Shown one piece after another: positions 13,691 through 26,700 of a DNA stretch of 64,000 nt. The first letter of the stretch is position 1. Every line of letters starts with the position of its first letter. The notes below the pieces were generated by a model. It was not told where the DNA came from. It searched no databases and was given only the letters and a program-made list of their open reading frames with translations. Source of the DNA: Siniperca chuatsi (Eukaryota; Chordata; Actinopteri; Centrarchiformes; Sinipercidae); NCBI RefSeq assembly GCF_020085105.1, contig NC_058042.1, positions 17,964,001-18,028,000 on the forward strand. Reading direction: 5' to 3'. A program made the translations under genes and the position numbers.

Positions 13691-13773
13691 GGTGGCAGGT
13701 CTGTCCTCAAAAGGCAAACACCAAGTGCACTTGCATCAGTTCCTAGGCGTCCACCCACTGCATCTCACAAAAC
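12817..13773 (-). CDS. rnf111: RNF111 exon 2, first coding exon (coding 13690-12817)
   Basis: The acceptor follows a poly-T/AG tract at 13775-13774 and the donor is GTAATT at 12816-12811. The exon encodes residues 1-291 plus one base. Bases 13773-13691 are 5' UTR and contain two short upstream ORFs. The translation is Ser/Glu-rich and disordered with basic patches (probable nuclear localisation), ending in an acidic-serine stretch. Reading past 12817 gives an apparent extension of about 35 residues that is intron read-through, not protein. Confidence 0.9.
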
Positions 13774-16700
13774 CTAAAAAAAAAAAAAAGAAGAAAGGAA
13801 AAGAGTTACAGGTGCACAAGCCACTCCGCTGCATGATTGCCAAAGAACAGATCATGATGTCAGTGACAGGATTAAAACCTTTCATATCAAGACCCATTTC
13901 ACAACAAAAAAATGAAAAGCAAAACAGGGTTCACATCTAAATATGGGTCTGACCAATAACCTAAAAACATTCTATGTTCTAATTCATCCATGAAATGCAA
14001 CGCTGAAATGAACTGTTAAATCTGGTAACTGGTACTGGTAAATAAATTCAAAGCAAGTCACCAACGGCCCATTCAGATATCAGTGATAAATTCAGGCAGC
14101 TTATCAAGATCAACTTGACTCCATGGGATAAAATAAGATAATCCGATCACATTTGTTTGATCAGAGGATCCACCTAGTTAGCTGCTTCAACATGCTATAA
14201 ATATGACTAAATCTTAAAATTATGGACTCCATCCATCAGATTAGCAGATTTAGCAGGGACAGAGGAAGTGGGAAAACTACCATGCCTTAGGTATTGCTGG
14301 GCTTTAATGGAGTCTCTCCTAAAGTGGAGACAAAGCTCGTTGGACAAGCATTTTTTAAAGAAAGGTCTATCCAAGGCACCAAGTTTAAACAACTAGTGTA
14401 ACTGATAACAAAAAGAAAAACATAGTTGAATGACTATGAATGATAATAATAATAATAATAATTGGGACAATTACAAGAGATTACAATTACAAGGGCTCTT
14501 AAAAGTCTTATCTTAAAAGGTTGTTGGGAAATAACTAAAAATAGAAAAGCAACTGCAAAAGCTAGGTAAGAAATATAAATATAATGCAAGGACCATAAAA
14601 AAGAGGAAAACATCAGTTAATAGATGATTACATAAAAACAAGTCTATACAAATGTGTCATATATGTTTAAATTTTTGTCCAGATCCATATTATTACATTT
14701 TTATCCATGATAATGTGATAATTGTAGTTCTCATGCACTAAATTGTTCAACATTAACCCTTTAGAAAACAACTTACAGCACAGCACATCAGATTTGCTTT
14801 TAACTAAAAATTGATTTCAGAATTTTTTCTAGCATTTTACTGACCAATCAACAACACACAGGCCTAAAAACAAACATTAATATGCACATAACAATATTTA
14901 ATGTTGTTAAATTTGGTCATTCTGTTTGTTAGTACAAATTAAGACAGCGTGATCACCGGATGCGGATTAAAGATAGAAAATAAACATCCACAGAGTCAAA
15001 AGTAATGGCTCAATACTGATGTGTTTGCTTTATTGTTGATTCCAGGCAATGCATGAATCAGAATAAATGAAAATGGGATATCATAAGAGGATATCCACCA
15101 TGAAACTGATTCTCATGTTTATGCCATGACTTTGGGACACTTCTGTCTATGTTTGTGTGCACCAACAAGTAACTCCCAAGTGAAAGAGACTCCTTAGGCA
15201 TGATGCAGTGGGAGAATTTTCACAGCGGTGTAAGGTTTCCCACAACAACGTCAAATTCGAGCATTGCCGAAATGCTCGCTAATTCGTAAATACAACAAAA
15301 GGTTTGTGTCTATGTTAAGCATTCATGTGTATTTTCAGAAGGTGCATGGCATGTTAGCATTGACAAGGATTACAATATTAATAGAGTCTCTGTGTCCTCA
15401 GCGGTCATTAACTGCTTTTAAGAAAACTGTGCTATTTTAGGGGTATGGAGTCCTCCTCAGTTACACAGATATCCTGATGGAAAGTAGATTACTTTCTTGC
15501 AATATATAACATATCCAATATCTTTCGTATGGTGATATCATTATGATGGGCAAGATATTGTGATTTTTTTTTTTTTTTTTACATGCGGTGTACACAGATT
15601 ACAAAGGTTTACAATACACCAACGATCTGTAATAGATCAGGCTTTACAGTATACAGCTAATACTAATCCATTAAAAGATACTTTGATACTGATCCAGCAG
15701 ATTGGTTTGGACATCCCAGTTGTGTATTTTGGGCAAAAACACACACACAGTGTTCACACAGTTGCAGAGAGAATATTTATGATTCCAAAAAATTCCAAAG
15801 CAGAAACATTAAATTTGATGGCTCCTAATAGGAGTAGTCAAAATCTTTGTGAATACCTCTATTGCAGATACCACTGTGTCATTGATCACAAGGGATGTTG
15901 CATATCTGCAGTGATGTTCACTGATGAACTGTTTTTCAGCAAATAGTCACATAACATTAGGGACAGTGTGAAGAAAATTAAATAAGTGCAGGCTTATGCA
16001 CTATATGCATGTGGTGATATCACCCACGGCAACATGCCGGCCACACTTCTTGATATGATGTAATCAGAAAACAAAATCATGGCGCTGCTATTTCAGCAGG
16101 TGATTTAGGAACATATTGTACCAACCCTGTCTATGTGGCCGTCTGGAAGTACACAACACAAGAAAATAAAACCAATACTTTGCTAGTCCCATCAACATTG
16201 TTTACAGAGACTACAAAATTCACAGCATTCATAAATGTAGATGTCTTGCGTTGAAAAATTATCTCTAAATTAAATATAAAGCATCTGTCAATATCCCTAT
16301 GTAATTTTTTCTTCATCAAAATTCTTTTTTTTTTAATTCTAAACAAAGCCTGCCAAACATGGTACACATTTAAACATCCAACTACTGCATTTAAGACATT
16401 TTATTCCTTGTGGGGCCTCAGTTGTTAGCAAACCCAAGACTCATATAGACTTTTCAACAAAGAGTTCACTTTCCATCTCTCTGGCACTGTCTCACTAAAA
16501 ATGTAAAACAACAACATTCCTGGTAGAGTTTGCTGTAGAGTAATTGTACTGGACTGCATTAGATTGTACAGGTGTTCATAATGTTCCTGTGTGTTGCACT
16601 GCATTAGATATGCTATTATAGAATAAAAACACACTAAGCAATGTAATTTCATTATTCATTCACAACTTATTTAACAATAACGTGCTGGTTGTCACTTGAC

Positions 16701-17491
16701 CTGAAGCTGCAACTTTTGTGAAAAAGGGCTGATGAGGTTGATGAGGTTGATGGTGCCAGGGGAGAGATTGTGAATGTAGTGAACCTTCTATCTATAACAC
16801 AAGTCACAAGGCTCTTTCTGCTTTTATGTACAACTCACTGATGAGTGAGAGTCCTTCAGATGCCACAGAGAAAGCTACGCAATGACATGCATGAATTCAC
16901 GGGGCCTCAGAGGACAGCCCTGAAGGAAATAAATCCCAATGCATCAAGGCTGGATGATACATTTTTTTCATAAAGAGAACAAAATAACGATAAGAGGTAA
17001 TGCGGATACTATTATCAAGTGAACGAGCCGCAGCTACTTATAGCAGAAAAGATATGCTGTAACAGAAATGGCAACAGTAAACCAAATCAAGATGTACGAC
17101 TTGGACAGGACTGCTGAGCTGCTGCTAACGATACCCACTGTGAAACGACTATCAACCACTCTGACTGATCGGCATGCAAACAACAGGGCTTCGTAGATTT
17201 ATTTAGCTTGACAGTATCGAGCCTGAAACTGAGATTAAGCATAGTTTCTACAACGCTTAACAATTACAATGAGCTCGGCTGCTGTCTGTCTGTCTGTATC
17301 CCACAAACGCTGCTGAAGTGACTAAGGCCAGATAAACTCGTGTCAATGGAGAAGCACTAAAATATGAATATCCAATGTTAGTAACTTATGTTAAGATTAT
17401 TACGATAACGAATCAACAGAAAGCAAAGTGGACAGCTAGCCACCTAGCCTGACACATACTCCAGACAGAAGACAACAAAGACAACACGTAC
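13774..17491 (-). other. RNF111 intron 1
   Basis: An AT-rich intron with a short (AAT)n run near 14441-14462 and a poly-T stretch near 15565. A 128-codon open frame at 15560-15946 has no recognisable protein features and is treated as chance. Confidence 0.6.
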
Positions 17492-17554
17492 CTGGGTCTA
17501 AGTCCTTTTTTCAAAATGTGTCACCGTCCTTTTTGTAACATGTGAGGTTAAATC
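17492..17554 (-). other. rnf111: Candidate RNF111 non-coding 5' exon
   Basis: A 63-bp stretch on the minus strand is flanked by a good acceptor (CCCCACAG at 17562-17555) and a good donor (GTACGTG from 17491). It has no conserved reading frame, fits as a 5' UTR exon joined to 13773, and lies just inside the presumed promoter region. Only the splice signals support it; transcript data would settle it. Confidence 0.45.
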
Positions 17555-20500
17555 CTGTGGGGAATAATGACAAGCGTTGAAAACGGGCAGTTATCTAAAT
17601 GTTAACCCTAAATGCAACTACGCAGGCCTACATAGAAATCGCGATCCGAGGACGTTAGTGGCTGGGATTGTGAAACTGACAACACAGTCCCGAGCTGATC
17701 CGAGAAGCAAAATCGAAGGCAATGGGCCCTGGACTGCTACGAGCTAAGCTAACATAAAGGCTAGTTCCACTTCACTCATCAAATACCCGATTATACTCAG
17801 CCATTTTGACTCGTAAAGGAATCCTATCGAATCTTAAAATGTAGTACGACCTCTCTATTATGTTTCTATTTGACAAGATAGAAATGTCTCACTATTAGCC
17901 CTCGACGAAGTTGCCATTCCTGCCTTTCGAGGCATTCACTCTTGTTTACCCAGCAGGTCGTCTGTTCGCTGGCTACGGCTACAACACAGACGTTGCCCTC
18001 AGCGCCGCACGGGGGCGCCAGATCGCTGCCAGGCATCGGCTACTTTACGACACTTTGCGACAGCTTGATTTAATCCCTTTTACATTTCAAACGTGTGGAT
18101 AAAAAATACTCTGCGTCGAGAGGATACCCTTTTATCGTCCTGTTCCGTTTAAACAAGAGAGCATAAGAGGCTCGGTGTAATTATAGGTCAGTACGTCAAT
18201 GCACTGATGATAATGAAAGTTAATGCATCATTGTTTTGCATGGACAACCGTCCTAAATCCTCGATTACAAATACTAGCGCGCCCACTAGTGGATATAGGG
18301 TGGACGTGTGGAAACGAAACTAGAACCAGTGATAAACCCCAAATACAAGATTCTCAAGAATGAATTAATAACATAGCAATCACTTAAGATGGTGTAGTCC
18401 CTCATTCGTCCACAATTGAGAATGAATTCCGGATGGGAGCCGAAACGTCTTGATTCTGAAAACAGTGTCCAGATGACTACGACTGAAACATTTTCTATGA
18501 TAGTAATCACTTATTAATCCAGTGTACTCATACTAATAATCAGGAGACAACGTGATAAAGCGAATGAAGGTAGAAATCACATAATAATCCCACCAAGTGT
18601 AAATTATTCATAGGCTATATGACATACATAATCAAACAATCCCCATTCAGACTGCAAGGAATCATTATTTGAGATGAGAGTGATGGCCACTTATTAAACA
18701 CTGAAAAGTTATAATGCTCCCAGACTCTATGAACGTCTTTATCACAGCATTGTTATTAAGTTATGATAAATACACACAATTTGTTATGCTTACAGGAAAA
18801 CATTAAGTTGTGAGCAGTTCAATCAAAGAGTGATTTTCCCTTCTCAGATTGTTTAATTTGAATACTTTTTAGATCATCAGCCAAGCATGCAGTAGAGATG
18901 AGATTGGCTCTTAACTCACATATGAAGGGAAAATCAATGCTTTGGCTTTAGAGATGGCACTGCTGCTCACTATTTCTCTTTGGGTGTAATCACAATGTTT
19001 GTATATGTATTATATTTCTCTCTAATACAGTTAAATTCAATTCAGTTGTATTTATATAGCGCCAATTCATAACAGAAGTTATCTCATTGCACTTTTCCTG
19101 TAGAGCAGGTCTCTTTATAATATTAGTTACAGAGACCCAAGAAATTCCACCATGAGCAAGCACTTGGTGACAGTGGCAAGGAAAAACTTCCTTTAAGAGG
19201 CAGAAACCTTGGATAGAACCAGACTCAATGGCAGGTGGCCATCCGCTGCTGCCATGTTAGGTTTTAAGCGAGAGGGGGGCACAATGCAAATTCCACCTAG
19301 AATTTTAAAACAGTAATAATGTAATGGTAGTGGTAACATTAATATTAATGCAGTAATAATAATAGGAATGATGGTCATAGGAATAATAATGACAATAATA
19401 GTAACAAGGCCAAAAACAACAACTGTAGTAGCAGTTGTCGAGCAGGAACACGGGGGCTGCAGGTGGCCCACAACCAAAGATCCAGTCTCTGCGGCTCCAG
19501 AGGCAGAAATACCTGCTGAAAGCGACAGAAGGAGAGAGGAGAGAAACGAGAAAGCACAGAACTATGGGATAGAGAAGATGTCGAGTTAGTAACATGCAGT
19601 AATGGGATAAAAATGCATACAGATGGAGAGGGAGAGGAGGAGAGAGGTGCATCATGGGAAGTCCCCTGGCAGTCTAGGCCTATAGCAGCATAACTAAGGG
19701 AAGGTTCAGAATTCACCTGTGGCAGCCCTTACTATAAGCTTTATCAAAGCTTTATCAAAACAGTGTAGGTTTAACCAAGCAAATTTGAACATACAAATGA
19801 TGAAGTAACTAAGATGGGTATGGAATTGGAACAAGAAGACATTTATAAAGCACAGGATTGACAAAATACAGGTGCAGGAAAACACAAGGCAAGATCTTGA
19901 GTATTGTGCAGAACACTAGTTTGTTGTAGTAGATTTACACCCTATAAGTATCTGAGGCTGGTGTGGCAAGTTTAGGATTGGGTTTTGAGATCAACAAGAG
20001 AAGCAACTGAATATAGTTTGTGTAAAGGCAACAGATGGGTACATGTAAGCACATGGGCTGAGGAAAGGAGGAAACTCTGCAGGCCAATTTGAACAGTACA
20101 TTTTCAGTAGGCCTACTTTGCTAAAGATTATATTCCGCACCATAAATCACAAGGCCTGTGTAACTGCTTTTTTGGAATGGCAAATTTTCTGTAGACTATG
20201 AAGAAAGTGTCTTTCTTATTTTTCTGCAAAATACTCAAATTAAACTAAAAACTGTGCCAATTGTAGTGGACAGCTTTAACTGCTTATTGTGAAACTGTGT
20301 TGGATACAGTCTATGGTTGGATACAAGCAGCAGTGTTGAGTTGAAGGGGACCTGAATTTAACACTGTCTGCCAAAACCTCCACTCATGATGAATACAGTT
20401 TACCCAGGTTTTATTTTACACTAAATTAGGGAATGAACGTGTGCTTGAATGAAATGAATGGCATTTGAACTCTAAAATGGTTAGCGATTTGGTTCCTGGA

Positions 20501-20656
20501 ATAGGCTATGGGACACCACTTTTTCATTCGTTCACTGGCTATCCCACCCCAGTAGGTAGCGTTGCGGCATTTTATGACGACAAATAAAAACAACGAAGAA
20601 GAACCTGGGAAAATGGTCTGCGCGCGCACGTTTCAGTTCAATAATCTTGAGGTAAA
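17555..20656. promoter_or_regulatory. Divergent promoter region between RNF111 and SLTM
   Basis: The two genes point away from each other across about 3 kb. The RNF111 side (about 17640-18070) is GC-richer with many CpG, notably around 17990-18040, and probably holds its first exon and promoter. The SLTM side becomes CpG-rich just before its start (20610-20660). The middle holds a teleost repeat (19031-19275) followed by AAT/GAT-rich simple sequence. Transcription start sites cannot be placed from sequence alone. Confidence 0.5.
19031..19275 (+). repeat. Teleost interspersed repeat, longer copy
   Basis: The sequence contains the pattern common in fish genomes: a TTCAATTCAGTTGTATTTAT head, then ATAGCGCCAATTCATAAC, GAGCAGGTCT, CCATGAGCAAGCACTTGG and AAGGAAAAACTTCC blocks. 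A second, shorter copy of the same family is at 53567-53690, which independently shows it is repetitive. I cannot assign it to a transposon class. Confidence 0.75.
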
Positions 20657-20791
20657 ATGGCGACGGGTGCCATTTCCACGGAGTGTAAGAAAATATCAGA
20701 ATTAAGAGTTGTTGATCTTAAATCCGAGCTCAAACGAAGGAATTTGGACACTTCTGGTATAAAGAGCGTTCTTCTTTCAAGACTGAGACAG
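20657..20791 (+). CDS. sltm: SLTM exon 1: SAP domain
   Basis: The exon starts [20 protein letters not shown] and continues [20 protein letters not shown], a clear SAP (SAF-A/B, Acinus, PIAS) DNA-binding helix-extended-helix. It ends exactly on a codon (SRLRQ) before GTAACT. The ATG context is AAAATGG. An out-of-frame upstream ATG lies 44 bp 5'. Confidence 0.92.
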
Positions 20792-23700
20792 GTAACTAAA
20801 AACGAAGCTAATTTGTGCAAGGAAGGGTGACTGAGCTGGGGAATACGATGCAGAGTTGCTAAGGCTAACGTTAGCTAAATGCTATGACAGTTTTGCTGCT
20901 AGGCTATCTAGTCAGGTCAGTTAAACCGTTGAAATGGCCGTTGGCTCAGTTTAGTTTTTGGCTATGTAATTACACATTAGGTAAATGGCTACACATACAC
21001 CTGTCGGAAAAAGGGAAATGTTAGCTACTCGTGGTTGAATGATTACCAGGAGAAAATGATAACGTTACTGTAACGTCAACGTACACGCATTGCTTTAACT
21101 TTAGTGGTCAGTCGGGGGGGTCAAAACAGACACGAAAGGTCTGTGTAGGCTGTCTGTGCCAAGAAAACGACATGAGAATAGGGCTTTCTGAACCTGTAAT
21201 GCTTAACAAGCTCATATTAGTTCACCACTTAGTGATAATGTTTATTGGACAGTAACAGATTGCACGTGATTGAGCTTTTGAAATGAAGTGTAGCTTTATT
21301 GTTAAATGCGTGGAGGACCACGCACATGCTCATTTTAAGTGTGGATTTAGATAGAAATTAAGCAGATCTGTTTTCCGATTTTAATTTGTTCTATTGATCA
21401 TTATGAACTAACATTTGTTGCATCCATGGTTTGAATTTGTGTTTACCTGTTTATCCATTAAATGTTTTCAGTTGATGAAATAGAATTGCCTGATGAAGGG
21501 ATGTAGATCTAAATAGTTTTAGAGTTAAAGATTGTAATGAATCTAAGTCCTTTTTGAATGCTTTATCAAATCTTCAGGTCTTTGTACATCTCATTGATCT
21601 CAGATGCCATATTCACCATTCAAAGCCATCCACACGAGAACCTCACATTTTACACTGTGCGCACCTATTTAATTTGAATCCACCCTACACCTCAAAGTAC
21701 TCAACTTTCCATTGAGATGTATAATCAGCTTTTGCTGTCTGAGAAGAATGTAACTTAGAAACAATACAATGTTGCGTGGTAGCCATAAATAATGTTATAT
21801 ATGCTGATGGACTCTGGGCTGATTTTTAAAAATGTTCAAACTAATTGGATTTATTTTTAAATCTTTTATCATATACAGCTCAGTTTATTCTGTCTTACCA
21901 GGCAGATGAGTTTGGAGTTGACTAGACAAGTGGTGACAGATGAAACAAGCATGAACAGCAAGTTTATTGTGTGTTGGGGAATTTAAACTGTTTTTTTTTT
22001 TAAAAAAGTTTTTTTTATTGTCTTTTTAAGGCTGTTGAGGATGAAGGTGGTGACACGGAAAACATTCAAATTCCGCTTTCAACTGACACATCAACTCGGA
22101 AAGGTGGAAAAATTAAAGGTAATCTTGCCTTTGATTTAATTGATGAGGCAGGGTGGCTAAGCAAGTCCATATGTTCTCATCTTTATTCGTGTTGATTTAA
22201 AAAAAAATTTTATTTACTTCCCTTTCAGGGAAAAGAGTGGATTCAGATGCAGACACCACAGGGGAAGAAGATGTGTTTTCCAAGGTGACTGTGGCATACA
22301 TTTCTGTTGTTAATGTTTGCCACAACTCTGTTGCTTTTTGTCTTTGCCCTATCTTGCCAAAATGTCTAGATGTTAATGTAAGAATTTCTCACAGCGTTCA
22401 TTTAAGTTGCATTTTGTGCCATCTTTGTTCTTGTGCATAAACAGTTAGCAGTGAATTGTTTTGAACCAATGTTTTCAATTAAAGCTGGGGTAAGTGATTC
22501 TGGAGAAAGATTGTTGACATTTGAACTCAACAGCCAAACAAATACTCCTCTCCCTTCAGTGCTCCTTCAGAAGCTCTGTCCCCCCAAATTCATGGATGCC
22601 CATTGCCAAGGCAACAACACTAACAACTGGGCAATATGGTGGAATCCAGAGTGTCTGCTGTCCGAGGGTAGCTGAGGCAAAACAAACATTATAATATAAA
22701 TCGTCAAATGAACGACATGCAAGCACACAAACACAGCGTCCAAAACACAACAGAGTAAAAACTAGCGAGAGTTAGTTGTTTAGACTGTTTTTACAAAACA
22801 ACAATGACCGAAGACAGGGCTGTAGGATTGTAGCTAAGCTAACAAGGAAGGTAAAGTTACCTAGCATAGCATTTTGAATTATGTGTCATTCCACATAATC
22901 CCGCTGTGCTAGCAAACTTATGTTTTTAGGTCTTTGTGGCTATAAAACTCTTCGCAAACGTTGTACAGACAAATACCTTGATAGATCAAACAACGGCACA
23001 GCAAGTATTGTAACTAACTTAACGTTAGTTACAATAACCTATGTATTTGTCAGCACTTAGTTTTAAGCTACATCTTTTAGTAGTTTTCTGATAGAAATTA
23101 TAACCTTTGAAAAGTCAGAAAGTGCTCTGTCTTTGATCCTTGATGTGAGATTATTTTAATGCTTCATGAATTCGTAAAATAGAAGCCTATACGAACCACT
23201 GAAATACTGCGATTAATTATTTCTGTACACAGGTATAACAACCTTTTTGTTGCTGTGCCTATTGCATTGAAATATTTGTCAGCTCACCTCAGTGTTTTCT
23301 TTTCTAGGAAACGGAAGGGTACGAATCAGAAAAAGGTATGTATGCTGGCACACTAATGCCCAATGCTAACATGAGGTTGTTTCTTTTTTTTTTTACTGCT
23401 AACATGAATGATGACAAGAAACTCCTGGTAGAATGCATAACCTACATCCCGTGGTATTTCATGCTTCTGCTAGCTGCTGCACTGTCTAGGTCACAATGCG
23501 CTAAAAGGAGCACCAAGGACATGCTTAATGAAGACATTTCTGAAGACTGAAGTTTTTTGGAATTGGTACGCATACATTATTGGATGTGGGTTGCCTTGAC
23601 TCAGGTACCTTGGATAACTCAAAATATTTAAGAAAAGTTCTGTTTGCTTCAGTGGATTTCCGTTGCCTCTGGCATTCAACTTCCTACATTCCCCAGGGAA

Positions 23701-26700
23701 ATGAAGAGTGAAGGTCCACAAACAAGCTGACATTTTATTATGTCCAGTGAATTGGAAGTAGCAACAACGTGTAGAATTCGAGGATCATTGCACTTTCTTG
23801 TTGACATGTTGAGTGGCAACATTGGTGGACAGACCAGTGACAAGTGCACTGGGTAGGTCTGAATACTTGACTCCCTTTACCACAGGAATCGGACGCCTTT
23901 TATTACAGGTTTTGTCAGGTGAGACGGCCTGTGAATGAAGCTGGGATTTGTGTAGCTCAAGGAACGCTAGACTCCTCACACTTTGTAAAGATGCAGAGGC
24001 CTTGTGTCAGGAGGCAATTGAAAGATCAAGAGACTTCATACATTCATCACAGACAACATCTATCAAAATTGCACATATTCTTGCCAGCTGAACGCAGCCC
24101 CAGCATGATGTGTGCAGTGAAGAGATCTGACATACAGCATGGCCTGGGACTGGCAAGGACAGACTGTTGTGACTAACGGGACACACTTTTTGTACAATGT
24201 TGAATACAGTTGACTGGACACATTACAGCAGGTTGGATTTGATGAACAAATTTTAAACATTGATGACATTGATTATTGAAGAAAAATGGAAGATAATGAA
24301 GATTTCCTTAAACACAGATGACTTTCCATGGACTGACCAGCTGGGGATGCATTTTGCATTATGGAAAAAACAGAAGGATGAACTGATGAGTTGTTCTTCC
24401 TCATTTGAACTTTGTCACAAGATTGTCCATCTGGAGAACTCCCACACATTTGTAGAAAGCATCTGGAATTGCACATTCAGTATGAATTATGACTCAAGTA
24501 CTTTACATGTCAAGAAATGAAGAGCACTGAATCATCCCCCATTTTCAGTGAAGATTGTGTGTTTTGTGTCTTCCTGTGGTGTCTACGCCCTCGATGACCA
24601 TTAACACTAAATGTGCTTTCTATTCTACTTTTTAGGTCAAGTAACATGCGACATGTCAATGTTAAAAGTTGTGTTTTTGCCATGTTTATCCTTATTAAAT
24701 CCCTCAGATGTAACTGATACAGATGATGGTACTCGTGAAAATTCTAAGCCTGCACCCTGTGAGGACAGCCTCGCTCAGCCTGAGGCTGAGGTCCTGGCTG
24801 AGGCTGAACCAGAGTCAGAAGCTGTGGCGGCTGAGGCTGATTCAGTGCCTGAGCCAGAGGTGGATGCTGAGGCTGAGCCAGACGTGGATGCTGAGGCTGA
24901 ACCAGAGATCGATGCAGTGCCAGAGGTGGATGAGGATGCTGACCCAGAGATGGATGGGGAGGCTGAGCCAGAGGGAGAAGCTGAGCCAGAGGTGGAGACC
25001 GAACTGGCTGAGATGGATGCTGAAGCCATGAATTCCTCTAAAGAAGCTGAGGATGATCACCTATCCGTCTCAATCCCAAATGAAGATGCCCTCACCCTAG
25101 ATGTTGATGGTGACGATCTCCTGGAAACAGGTAAACATGTGAAACTTCCAGATCCAGGGGCCGAGAAGGGCACTGATGAGCCAGAGGCCTCTGCTGAGAC
25201 AGGCCCAGAGGATGACATGAAGGTGGAAGAGACGGAGGGCCACAAAGATGGTAAGAAAGATGATGGATCCAGGGGTGAGCCCATGAAGAAAGACAGCAGA
25301 GAGGCCTTGAAGAAAGCTGAAACGGGAGATAAAGAAAAGGATTCTGGGAAGAAAGGCCCCTCCACTACTGGGGCATCAGGTCAAGCAAAGAGGTTTGTCT
25401 TTCTATGTCAGTTCTTTGATACTACTACCAAGTCCAGCTCACTAAGAACGCAACATTGTGGGTAGCCTCAAGATTTTTTTTGCCATAAGGGAAATGTTCA
25501 CTGATGTACCTAATCCTGCCATTTACTACTTTGATTTATTTTTCTGAAGTTGGTTAAATTGTGACATTAACCAGGAGCTGAAAAAACACCTCTTATTTTG
25601 TTACTTTGACCCTTGCAGCAGTTTTAAAGCCTGTTTCAGTTTCTACACAAGGCATTGTAAAAGAGCATTAGTCCCTGTGATGGCAGTGTGTTGTTTTTTT
25701 TTTTTGTTTGTTTGTTTTTTTTCCTTCTTTTTTTTTTCTCTTTTTGGTCAAATGATTCGCTGTGAAGTTGAACAAACCTCCGAAGATTTCATTGGTCCAG
25801 GGAATAAATTGGCTGACAACCTGACCCATCTCACCACTGGAAAAGCAATGAAGCCTTTGAGACATTGGTTCAGATCTACGCCTTGTCTACAGGATTTTTT
25901 TTTCTTTTTCTGAAAAGTACAAAATATGGTGTTTTATTCCACTAGATGTGTGCCTATCTCTTTACACCAGGGGTTTATTTACCTTCACTCATTTCTCTTG
26001 TTTGTTGTTGCAAAATTTGCTTTGTAGCTCTTCAAGAGACAGAGATGGAAAAGCTGCAAAAGATGAAAAGGGTAAGAATTATTGTATTCAAATGTTGTTA
26101 GAAATATGAAACACAGGGAAACACTTTTCTCATTTGATTCAACTGTATATATTACATACATACATACATACCTATACCCAATGCGTTTTGGAATCTTCAT
26201 CAGGAGTCGTCAGCAACAGCAGCTCTTCTCGTAACATATGGGTGAGCGGCCTGTCTTCAAACACCAAAGCAGCTGACCTAAAGAACCTGTTTGGCAAATA
26301 CGGGAAGGTAAATAATGTGTGCATTTTTTGGGGGGAATTAGTTGTTGCTAATTTTGAATATGTCTGAAACCATCACAATAAATTTCTGCTCAGTGTCGTA
26401 GAAAACTGTATATCAATTAAATTTGTTGCCAACAGGTTTTGAGCGCCAAAGTGGTTACAAATGCTCGCAGTCCTGGTTCAAAGTGTTATGGCTTGGTGAC
26501 AATGTCTTCCAGTACAGAGGTGACACGGTGCGTCTCCCACCTCGACTGTACAGAGCTCCATGGACAGCAGATATATGTTGAAAGGGTAAGTTAGGATGCA
26601 GATGTCAAGTCATGAGCCATTTTATTCATGGAAAAATTGTGGGCCTGTGTCTTTTACGTTTCACTGCTGCTGTTTTTCAGGCCAAAAACGATCCGTTCAA

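Noticed and set aside
13691..13717. Earlier start of the RNF111 frame (PFEDRPAT before MKSEV)
   Set aside because: It would need a TTG start. The ATG at 13690 has a perfect Kozak context and matches conserved family sequence.
15490..15585. CAATAT/GATATTG-rich stretch, and a similar one at 51700-51990
   Set aside because: They resemble degenerate fish repeats built on a GATATTG motif, but the similarity is too weak to delimit an element.
15560..15946. 128-codon open frame in RNF111 intron 1
   Set aside because: It begins in a poly-T run, has no recognisable domain or codon bias, and lacks splice or promoter context.
24260..24520. 86-codon open frame in SLTM intron 4
   Set aside because: No family resemblance and not joined by phase-compatible splice sites; kept only as part of the intron observation.
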